Positions 31,689 to 37,950 of a DNA stretch of 37,950 nt are shown in pieces (within the stretch, counting starts at the first letter, position 1; every line of letters begins with the position of its first letter). The stretch covers positions 1 to 37,950 of the forward strand of contig CAZZHG010000052.1 of the NCBI GenBank assembly GCA_964653655.1. Direction: 5' to 3'. The notes under the pieces are model-generated. The model saw nothing but the letters and a program-made list of their open reading frames with translations, was not told the DNA's origin and ran no database searches. The stretch comes from CAZZHG01 sp964653655 (GTDB lineage: Bacteria; Bdellovibrionota; FAC87; UBA2466). A program made the position numbers and the translations under genes.

Positions 31689-33449
31689 ATGGATAGGGGA
31701 TGGGGGAAAACAAGGGCGTTGGTGATTTTCACCGCGCTGCTGCTTGGGAGCGTGAGCTTTGCTCAGCCTTTCCAGGCGTTAGAAGACGTGGTCAGCCGCG
31801 CCTCCTCTTTCAGTGATTTTCTCTCCCAACCCAAGCTCGTTCAGGCCTACAAGGCCGCCCTTCAGACTTATTACGGAACCCAGAAGTTCAGTTGCGAGTC
31901 CTATGAGGACATTCTCGCGCGTCTCACGAAGTTGAACGCGGAAGTCCCCGGATTCGGCGAAGAGATTTGGAAAAAGGAAGAAGCCTCGAGCGTCGTCGCG
32001 TTCCGGGCGGAAGCAAATGCTTCCACGGAGAGGTTCCGGTGGGAACTCGCGCCGGTGCCCCGTAAGCTCCATGCGATTTGGAACGATCCGAGCCAGCGCG
32101 GTTGCGTGAGCGAAGACTGCGGTAAGGCGGAGATCACGGCGCCTGAGCGCTGGGCCGTCGGCCTTCCCGGAAGCCGCGCGTACCTTCTTCACAGAAACGG
32201 CAAGTTCAGCGGCTCGGGCCTGGTTCTTTTTCCGGTCGCGAAGGGCAAGGAAACGTTTTCTCTCGTGACTCCCACGGGCACCGGTCCCCTGGAAGAAAGG
32301 GCGGGCTATTCGGCCTCTCCGTCGGGCCGCGTTTCGTCTTATTCCTTTCTTGATCGCTTCGTGGACGAGTGGAAGGGCGCCCCCGCGGTTTCCGTACAAT
32401 ACGACAAGAAGGATGCCTCCGTCGCCCGCGTGAACCGGCTGAGATCCGGCAAAGGTAAAGCTTTCGCCGGCTTTCTCGACGAGTTCAAGCCGGCCTCTCC
32501 CATGGCGACCTCCGTCGCGAAAGTCATTCCGCGCCAGTGTTTCGCGAAGAAGGGATCCGAGATCAACCTCTTCGCCGGATTCAATGGAGCGGGCCCCTCG
32601 CAGAAGCCGCCCACTTTCAATCTCGCCATCCGCGATCTTCTCGCTCAGGTGAACAACCCGAACAATCTTTCCGCCGTCGTCGACGTTCCTTCCGATCAGA
32701 AGGAGCAGACGGGTAAGGCGCTCGCGGAGCTAATGAAGAAAGACAAAAGTGCTGCGATGCGGGAAAAGGCCGCGCTTGCCCTTCGCCTTCTCGACAAGTT
32801 CGGCACCGAGGACGGCAAGGCACCTCCTCCGGTCATGCGCATTCCGGCTTCTCAAGGCGAGCAGGCTCCGTCGCCGCCCAAGTCGAAGCGGGGTGCTTTC
32901 AACGACGATTTCCGTGAAGGACTGAAAGACTCGAATCCCGGCGTCCGCGGCGCTTCGGCGTCCGCGCTCGCGAGCCAAGGGGATCGCTCCCCCGAAGTGC
33001 AGCGGGAGCTCGATTCCGCGCTGCAAGCGGATTCGCCGACTCCCGCCGGCATGAGCCCGGGGGATCTCGCCGCTCTTGCCGCCTCCGGAATGAATCAGGG
33101 CGGACAACAGCTTTCCCAGGATAACCTGGCGAGCCTTCTCAATCAGCTTTCCGGCGCGGACGAAGCGGCCCGGAGACGTTTGCTCGCCCAGTTCGCCGAC
33201 AGTTTCAAGAACTCGAAAAATCCGCCGGATGCCATCGAGGCCTTAGAGGATCTTGCGAGGCGGGATCCGCAGGCGGCTGAAGACGCTCAGAACGAAGTGA
33301 ATAAGACGGACTGCCCCGAAGTCGAAGCGCGGGAAAAGGCGCAGGAGCTGCAGGAGCAGGCTTTGAAGCGCAATCAGCCGCAGGAGAGTCATCAGTCTCG
33401 TCAGAGCCCCGTGCAGCAGCGGGCTTTCAAGAAGGGAGGATCCAAATGA
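31689..33449 (+). CDS. Exported protein with a HEAT-like segment, first gene of the exported operon
   Basis: 586 residues. A signal peptide (KTRALVIFTALLLGSVSFAQ, cleavage after SFA) is followed by a domain to about 290 with three or four Cys and many aromatic residues. Two short helical segments resemble HEAT-type units: MREKAALALRLLDKFG (about 360) and LKDSNPGVRGASASALASQG (about 410-430). The last 130 residues are low-complexity, rich in Gln, Ala and acidic helices, ending in a Gln/Ser/Lys tail that suggests a flexible or coiled scaffold. ATG 31689 begins the signal peptide; no strong Shine-Dalgarno sequence is seen. It is coupled to the next gene by a four-base ATGA overlap. Family unknown. 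Confidence 0.72.
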   Translation: MDRGWGKTRALVIFTALLLGSVSFAQPFQALEDVVSRASSFSDFLSQPKLVQAYKAALQTYYGTQKFSCESYEDILARLTKLNAEVPGFGEEIWKKEEASSVVAFRAEANASTERFRWELAPVPRKLHAIWNDPSQRGCVSEDCGKAEITAPERWAVGLPGSRAYLLHRNGKFSGSGLVLFPVAKGKETFSLVTPTGTGPLEERAGYSASPSGRVSSYSFLDRFVDEWKGAPAVSVQYDKKDASVARVNRLRSGKGKAFAGFLDEFKPASPMATSVAKVIPRQCFAKKGSEINLFAGFNGAGPSQKPPTFNLAIRDLLAQVNNPNNLSAVVDVPSDQKEQTGKALAELMKKDKSAAMREKAALALRLLDKFGTEDGKAPPPVMRIPASQGEQAPSPPKSKRGAFNDDFREGLKDSNPGVRGASASALASQGDRSPEVQRELDSALQADSPTPAGMSPGDLAALAASGMNQGGQQLSQDNLASLLNQLSGADEAARRRLLAQFADSFKNSKNPPDAIEALEDLARRDPQAAEDAQNEVNKTDCPEVEAREKAQELQEQALKRNQPQESHQSRQSPVQQRAFKKGGSK

Positions 33450-34582
33450 AAGTGATTTGGTTTCTCCTCTTCATAACCTTGCCGGCGCAGGCCATCGATT
33501 TGGGCAAAGCGGTCTGCAACGCCGTGGCTTCCATTACGGTCGACGAATTCAACCTCATATACGCTCAGGCTGAGCTCAAGAAGGCGAGTTTACCCGCGGA
33601 CGTCGCCAGGTGCGAAGGCCCTCTCAAGGAAATGCGCCAACAGATCCAGGACGCCCGTCGGGCGAGCACTCCGAAGGTGGCGGGCGCGGAACCGGCCGAC
33701 GCCCCCGTCTCGGCGGGCAAGCCGGAGCAACCCGGGTGTTTCGAAGATCCTTTCAAGGACGGGATCGCGCTCGATCAATGGGCCGACGACGGTGGCCCGA
33801 CTCCTCCCGACCCCTCGGATGCCTCCTCGCCGGCCCCCGACCAGCAGATTTCCGTCGATACCCCTGGACACGCCGAAGACGGCCCCTCCGGCAGTTCCGG
33901 CAAGCGCTCCCGCGATACCGCGAGCTCCGATGAGCCGCCGGCGATCATCGGCTGCGGGCTCGATGCGGGGACGAAGATTCACTCGCGGCTGGATCAGGTC
34001 ACCAAGAAGCTTCGGCGCAACTCGGTTTACGAGATCATGATTTCGGATACGGACGACGCGGGCAAGAAGAAGTCGACGTGGGAGATCGCGAAAGCCGGCG
34101 ATCCCAATCGCAAATGCGTGAGGGTAATTACCGACGAGAACGGAGTCATTCTTGGGCGCCTTGCCATGGGTAACTTCGTCAACGGGAAGTACATTCCCGC
34201 CCGGCTTTTCGGCAGCATGTTGCCGCCCGATCCGAATCCGGGAATCCGCCGGTTCGCCACGAGGTTCTACGACGCATTGACCTTCGGTCCTTCCCCCTAT
34301 GTCTTGTCCAGCTGCTCGGAGCAGGTGGAGATGGGGAAGGCCTTCGCTCAGTTCGTACAACGCCGGCCCGACTCGGAGGAAGTGAACGTGAGAGCGCTGA
34401 GGTTCGCGGGAACGCTCGGCGATCCGACCACCTATTTGGACTTCGAAAAACTGAGTGACTCCGCCCTCAGAAGTCTCGTGAGCGGCGCCGGCGACCAAGC
34501 CGGCCAGAGCGGGGAGGAAGTAGCCTCCCGCAAGGACGACGGCTGGTTGGCCCTACCTGCGTTCGCCGAGGGAACTCTCTAA
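33446..34582 (+). CDS. Exported protein with disordered linker, second gene of the exported operon
   Basis: 378 residues. A short signal peptide (MKVIWFLLFITLPAQAID) is followed by a small helical domain with two Cys (about 20-65), a Pro/Ser/Asp-rich disordered stretch (about 70-165), and a folded C-terminal domain (about 165-350). That domain includes VYEIMISDTDDAG, KCVRVITDENGVILG and NFVNGKYIPARLFGSM. GGGAGG seven bases before ATG supports the start, and the gene overlaps the previous stop (ATGA). No recognised family or catalytic motif. Its likely partners are the three other operon products. Confidence 0.72.
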   Translation: MKVIWFLLFITLPAQAIDLGKAVCNAVASITVDEFNLIYAQAELKKASLPADVARCEGPLKEMRQQIQDARRASTPKVAGAEPADAPVSAGKPEQPGCFEDPFKDGIALDQWADDGGPTPPDPSDASSPAPDQQISVDTPGHAEDGPSGSSGKRSRDTASSDEPPAIIGCGLDAGTKIHSRLDQVTKKLRRNSVYEIMISDTDDAGKKKSTWEIAKAGDPNRKCVRVITDENGVILGRLAMGNFVNGKYIPARLFGSMLPPDPNPGIRRFATRFYDALTFGPSPYVLSSCSEQVEMGKAFAQFVQRRPDSEEVNVRALRFAGTLGDPTTYLDFEKLSDSALRSLVSGAGDQAGQSGEEVASRKDDGWLALPAFAEGTL

Positions 34583-34584
34583 TC

Positions 34585-35085
34585 ATGATCGCTTCGGTTC
34601 GAAATTTCCGCCTCACGCCTCTCTCCAACGGGGTCGTATTCTTTTTGTCTTTGATCCATTTTTCGGCCGCCGCGGAGCTTCGCGGGGTGACCGAGCCGAA
34701 AGATAAACCGGTCACGAAGGAGAACCCGGTTCGGCGTTTCGAAGTGCTGACCGGAAAGTCCTACGCGGAGACCGCCGAACAGCTGCAACCCTCCCGCGTT
34801 TACGTCGTCCGCAGCCAGCGCCTCGAAAAGTGGATTTTTGTGACTACCAACCAGTACGGCAAGATTCCGCTTCCTTTGGAAGCGCTCGCCCCCGGCTCGG
34901 TGGTGAAGGGAAGCGCCGTGGGGGGAGACTCGGACAAGCGTTACCGGCTCACTGGGAAGGCCAGGTGGGTGGTTTCCAAGGAGCCGCTACAAAGGCGGGT
35001 TTGGTCCATCACGAGTGCGCCCAATTACGAAGTCTACGTTCCCTTGGCGCCTCGCCGTAAGCCCGCCTCCAAATCAAAAAAATGA
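34585..35085 (+). CDS. Small exported basic protein, third gene of the exported operon
   Basis: 166 residues. An N-terminal hydrophobic segment (GVVFFLSLIHFSAAAE) acts as a signal peptide, with likely cleavage after SAA. The mature part is a single beta-rich domain (VYVVRSQRLEKWIFVTTN, SVVKGSAVGG, YEVYVPLAP) with a basic tail (RRKPASKSKK). It starts two bases after the previous stop and its own stop overlaps the next start (ATGA), so it is translated with its neighbours. There are no Cys. No recognised family. Confidence 0.7.
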   Translation: MIASVRNFRLTPLSNGVVFFLSLIHFSAAAELRGVTEPKDKPVTKENPVRRFEVLTGKSYAETAEQLQPSRVYVVRSQRLEKWIFVTTNQYGKIPLPLEALAPGSVVKGSAVGGDSDKRYRLTGKARWVVSKEPLQRRVWSITSAPNYEVYVPLAPRRKPASKSKK

Positions 35086-36617
35086 CTCTTTCGTGGATAG
35101 TCTGGACGGCGCTCGCCCAAGCGGCCGCGCCGCTGCCCGTGAACCGGCTTCCTTGTCCCGCGGGAAGTCTCGCTATCGGCGCGCCTCCCTTCTTGCTCAC
35201 TCAAGATCCCATCGGCTCGCGCTACGGAAGCGACATCGAGCTGCCTCCGGCGACGGTCGTCGCCGCACTCCCCGGACTGAAAAAATATTTCGACTGGGAG
35301 AGGGCGGTGGCGGAAGCCGCCGCCATGCCGAACAGTCATCCGTTCGATACGGTTCCCCTGGCTTATCTGCAAGGTTGGTATTCGAAGCATCGGGATCGAC
35401 TTCCCGCGAATTTCGAGTCCCTCGACGCCCGTCAGCGGGGAGATGCCATCATCAAAGCGGGACTCCTCGATACTTTGCCGGATACCGTTCAGGGCCTCAT
35501 TCTCGTGCAGAGCACCAATACCAAAGTCGAGCTTGGTTTCGGCTGGCCGCAACGGCTACGTTTGAGAGACGGGGCGCCCGAATCCCTGAAACGCTGGATG
35601 TTTCACCGGGACGGCGACGCGCTGGAGTGGGCGCTCAGCACTCCCGTCGATAAATGGGAACAGGGCAGGTCGGCGATCCACGATCTGACCGAAACCTTGA
35701 ACGTCACCGACCGTATCTTCCACGAGCAAGGGCCCGCGGTTCCGGTTCACATTCACATGAGCCGCAGGGAAGCCATTCCCGTGACGGCGATTCACTCCTT
35801 CCAGGCGGACATTCTTTTGGAAGCGGGAGAGCGCGGGCAGAAGACTCTCAAGGACGTGCTCGCGTCCCGTTACACGAGCGCGGTTCCCTATCCGGAAAAC
35901 GACGAACGGGGAGTCGTGCGCCAACCTGGGAGGGATCCCACTCGTCTGGAAGTTCGGATGGTGATCAACGGGCTGGACGCCACGGTGGATCGTTTTCGCG
36001 CGATGCTGGCCCTTCCGACGGACAAAGCCCTCGCCGATCAGATTGGCGCGCACCTGGCCCAAAGGCTCGGGCGCCTCGACCCGGGTACTCGCGAGAAGAC
36101 CCTTCTCGCCATCGGCAATCATTCCCCTTGGGTACTTACCGATCTTTACGACGGACTTTCGCCGGTCGCCTCTCAACCCGCGGTCGCTCGCTTGAGGGAA
36201 GAAATTCTCCAGCATATCTCCGATGGACTGAAAAGGAGCGACGACTGGGGCCAGGTGTTCGGCCGCTCGGGTGAGTACGCCCACTGGACCGATGCCCAGA
36301 AGCTCGATTTCATCGGCGCGGTACGGGCGAGGGAACCGGGAGATCCTGGGCAGCTGCCTCGAGTACTTAGAATGGCGGGCTTCGATCCGCGGATCTACGG
36401 CGTGAGCCAGATTCTCGATCAGGCGAGAGTCGTTGTCGGCGGAGCGGGCGGGGACGCGCGGGTGATCTCGGCGAAGAACGAAGAGGATCGGGTCAATTTA
36501 GTTTCCGAGCTGGGGCAGGCCCGGCAGGTTCAGACCTATCAGGCCGAACCCTCGCGGCCCGCCGTAAGCGAAGATCCCATCCGTGAGCTTCGCCGCCGCC
36601 TCGGCCTTCCAGATTAG
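35082..36617 (+). CDS. Exported amidoligase-like (COOH-NH2 ligase fold) protein, last gene of the exported operon
   Basis: 511 residues. A short, weakly charged signal peptide (MTLSWIVWTALAQAAAPL) precedes a domain (about 20-280) in which Glu, Asp, Glu and His-x-His occur in the order expected for the glutamine-synthetase-like ligase fold of amidoligases and gamma-glutamyl ligases: TKVELGFG (E150), FHRDGDALEWALSTPV (D177, E182), and PVHIHMSR (H223, H225). The rest (about 290-511) is helical with no recognised domain. Amidoligases join carboxyl and amino groups using ATP, which is scarce outside the cytoplasm, so either this copy has another activity or the N-terminal segment is not cleaved. 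The family call is my inference from motifs; a search could overturn it. It ends at a 15-bp hairpin. Confidence 0.6.
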   Translation: MTLSWIVWTALAQAAAPLPVNRLPCPAGSLAIGAPPFLLTQDPIGSRYGSDIELPPATVVAALPGLKKYFDWERAVAEAAAMPNSHPFDTVPLAYLQGWYSKHRDRLPANFESLDARQRGDAIIKAGLLDTLPDTVQGLILVQSTNTKVELGFGWPQRLRLRDGAPESLKRWMFHRDGDALEWALSTPVDKWEQGRSAIHDLTETLNVTDRIFHEQGPAVPVHIHMSRREAIPVTAIHSFQADILLEAGERGQKTLKDVLASRYTSAVPYPENDERGVVRQPGRDPTRLEVRMVINGLDATVDRFRAMLALPTDKALADQIGAHLAQRLGRLDPGTREKTLLAIGNHSPWVLTDLYDGLSPVASQPAVARLREEILQHISDGLKRSDDWGQVFGRSGEYAHWTDAQKLDFIGAVRAREPGDPGQLPRVLRMAGFDPRIYGVSQILDQARVVVGGAGGDARVISAKNEEDRVNLVSELGQARQVQTYQAEPSRPAVSEDPIRELRRRLGLPD

Positions 36618-36633
36618 TAGGCCCTAAAAAGGG

Positions 36634-36669
36634 TCGAGCCGCGTACCCAACTTAGGGTACGCGGCTCGA
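36634..36669. terminator. Two-way terminator hairpin between converging genes
   Basis: A perfect 15-bp stem, TCGAGCCGCGTACCC (36634-36648) with its complement at 36655-36669, loop AACTTA. Read on the minus strand it is followed by CCCTTTTTA, a usable U-run for the gene at 36696; for the plus strand the U-run is poor. Confidence 0.8.
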
Positions 36670-36695
36670 TTGGGGTAACAATCGGACTGAACTGA

Positions 36696-37538
36696 TTATT
36701 CGAACACGCCGAACGGAACCATGGAGCCCGTGTCGATCCGGCGGGCCGTGTAGGCCGCTTCCGTTTCCGAGTGGCGGTTGAGAACTTTCTCGATCACCGT
36801 GCGCACTTCTTGCGGCGTCTTGCCCGTCGTGAGGGCAATCGGACCGCCGCAGGCGAGCGCCGGCGGAATCACGGTCGCGCCCCGGCTCTTCAAGTGAGCG
36901 TAGTTTTCGCGGGCGACGTCCCATTCGGACTTGCGGCCCTGGGAACGTTTCGTTTCGGCGCTGCGGAGCACGTCGCGGTCCACTTTGTAAACCTGCACGG
37001 GAACCGTGCCGGCATCGCGGCCGATGAGTCTCGTGAGATCCGCGGTCTCGATGAAGTAGGCCGTCGATCCGCCGGTGGGCTCGGACGCTATCTCGACGAT
37101 ATGGACCGGGATGATTCCCTGGCCGAAATCGGCGACGAAAGTCTGCGCTTTGGCGAGATCCCAGCTGAAGGCTTCTCCGAGCTCCGAGGGCGCCACCACT
37201 TTCGTGTGCGTGACCAGCTCTCCCGTCGAGATTTCTCCCGTGCGGGTCATCTTGAAGTCCTTGAAACGGACTTTGATGCGGACTTCAGGCTTGTGCGTGT
37301 TGGGCTCGGTTTGTTCCAGAAATACGATTTGGTAAGGTTCCGCTACGCTGAGTCCTCCGCTGCTCCGGCGAACCGTGCGGCTTCTGGAGTTGAAGATTCT
37401 CAGCGCGTCCCCGATGAGGTTGTCCTCACCGTCCCGGCCCTGCACCGTCTTTTCAGACGAAAGCTTAGGACTGGTCTTGTTTCCTCGCCGCCACAAGTAA
37501 AACTCGAGCGGCGTTCCCGCGTTCTCTTTATCTCCCAT
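36696..37538 (-). CDS. Cytoplasmic protein of unknown function
   Basis: 280 residues with no signal peptide or membrane segment. It opens polar and charged (MGDKENAGTPLEFYLWRRG), then has beta-rich stretches (PYQIVFLEQTE, EVRIKVRFKDFKMTR, GIIPVHIVEIAS, TVPVQVYKVD) and a helical basic part (WDVARENYAHLKSRG). It ends in a region with a helical EVRTVIEKVLNRHSETEAAY. The start is well set by GGGAGGGG nine bases upstream, and a hairpin terminator follows 26 bases after the stop, so it is a complete single-gene unit. I do not recognise the family. Confidence 0.72.
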   Translation of the reverse strand: MGDKENAGTPLEFYLWRRGNKTSPKLSSEKTVQGRDGEDNLIGDALRIFNSRSRTVRRSSGGLSVAEPYQIVFLEQTEPNTHKPEVRIKVRFKDFKMTRTGEISTGELVTHTKVVAPSELGEAFSWDLAKAQTFVADFGQGIIPVHIVEIASEPTGGSTAYFIETADLTRLIGRDAGTVPVQVYKVDRDVLRSAETKRSQGRKSEWDVARENYAHLKSRGATVIPPALACGGPIALTTGKTPQEVRTVIEKVLNRHSETEAAYTARRIDTGSMVPFGVFE

Positions 37539-37621
37539 ACTGTCACCCCTCCCTGTACGAGCTTTGTAAGTGCAACGACCGTACCGTTTCGCCTACGCAC
37601 TTCTCACCGGGTTGATTCGTT

Positions 37622-37810
37622 TGACAGGGGGCGAACTTTTTTACACTCGGAAATTCTTGGACAGATCCTCACGCACGGAGTTCCAACGAAACGCGGGGGT
37701 AAGAATCGAATGCGGAATGTATTCACGGAGAGTGCGCGCGCGCGCAAACGTCATGAGGAAAATGGAGCGGGAAAAGCAATTGAGCAAACCCCCGTCAACA
37801 CGGGAGTTTT
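37622..37810 (+). ncRNA. Candidate small RNA between two minus-strand genes
   Basis: TTGACA (37622-37627), a short 15-base spacer and TACACT (37643-37648) would start a plus-strand transcript near 37655. About 135 bases later a hairpin CCCGT (37791-37795), CAAC, ACGGG (37800-37804) is followed by AGTTTT. No convincing protein frame lies between. The hairpin can also serve as the minus-strand terminator of the ArsC-like gene, so the two readings compete. Otherwise 37539-37846 holds no gene. Confidence 0.3.
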
Positions 37811-37846
37811 CGCGGGGTCACTGAAAGTTAGGCGTATTCTCGTAAA

Positions 37847-37950
37847 TTACGAGTTCACGAAATCCATCAACGAGATTTCTTCGAAGCCCTGGTAATCCTT
37901 GTTGTCCTTGATGAGGAGCGGGCGCTTAATCAGGTTCGGATCCTTCAGCA
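37847..37950 (-). CDS. ArsC/Spx-family protein, C-terminal part
   Basis: The minus strand at the window edge encodes at least 33 residues, LKDPNLIKRPLLIKDNKDYQ then GFEEISLMDFVNS, ending at TAA 37847-37849. The PxLIKRPLL motif followed by a Gly-Phe a few residues later is the conserved C-terminal signature of arsenate-reductase-like thioredoxin-fold proteins (ArsC, YffB, Spx). The N-terminal half, with the Cys motif that would separate these subfamilies, lies outside the window, so arsenate reduction cannot be claimed. A hairpin at 37791-37804 may end its transcript. Confidence 0.75.
   Translation of the reverse strand, partial: LKDPNLIKRPLLIKDNKDYQGFEEISLMDFVNS

Noticed and set aside
37570..37824. 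84-residue plus-strand frame in the gap before the ArsC-like gene
   Set aside because: No ribosome-binding site, no recognisable domain, and composition unlike the neighbouring genes.

Overview
The window reads as chromosomal DNA of a GC-rich Gram-negative bacterium. The evidence is several exported proteins shaped like outer-membrane beta-barrels, several lipobox lipoproteins, and a fused RlmK/RlmL rRNA methyltransferase of the proteobacterial type. The mix of long secreted repeat proteins, FGE-like lipoproteins and exported proteins with no recognisable family suggests a Bdellovibrionota/Oligoflexia-like or other former deltaproteobacterial lineage. That placement is inference: there is no rRNA or other phylogenetic marker here. 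I found no tRNA, rRNA, CRISPR array, intact transposase or prophage.

Layout. 1-3394: a TrhA (hemolysin III) membrane protein interrupted by an in-frame stop, two small exported proteins and a converging exported membrane protein. 3607-6678: a CmoB-like SAM methyltransferase and the fused RlmKL. 6813-9522: an unknown protein closed by a textbook terminator, a small beta-barrel, and an exported protein built of four cysteine-bearing repeats. 9523-12569: an OPT-family transporter (minus strand, clear sigma70 promoter) divergent from a CysQ-type phosphatase. 12570-13180: a gene-poor patch with a perfect 44-bp inverted repeat, nested hairpins and a gene remnant. 13180-14828: a small secreted Gly/Phe/Arg-rich protein and WecB.

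15043-24348 is one 3101-residue exported protein. It has seven 70-73 residue tandem repeats, beta-rich modules that occur more than once, a C-terminal gingipain-type (C25) cysteine protease domain, and a Gly/Cys plus transmembrane plus Arg tail resembling MYXO-CTERM-type sorting tags. It is followed on the same strand by an anchored unknown protein, a lipoprotein with a beta-rich domain, and a membrane pair related to membrane-bound spermidine synthases but altered at substrate-binding positions (24376-28488).

28510-36617 holds a long inverted repeat, two minus-strand lipoproteins (one FGE-like), a polytopic membrane protein, and a tightly coupled four-gene operon (31689-36617) with its own promoter and a closing 15-bp hairpin. 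All four products appear exported. The last shows residues typical of COOH-NH2 ligases (amidoligases), which is odd for an exported protein. This operon and the giant protease are the best candidates for undescribed biology. The window ends in the 3' part of an ArsC/Spx-family gene.

Several genes lack a Shine-Dalgarno sequence and have a -10-like hexamer 5-15 bases before the start codon, best supported at 1044 and 11799, which suggests frequent leaderless or very short-leader mRNAs.
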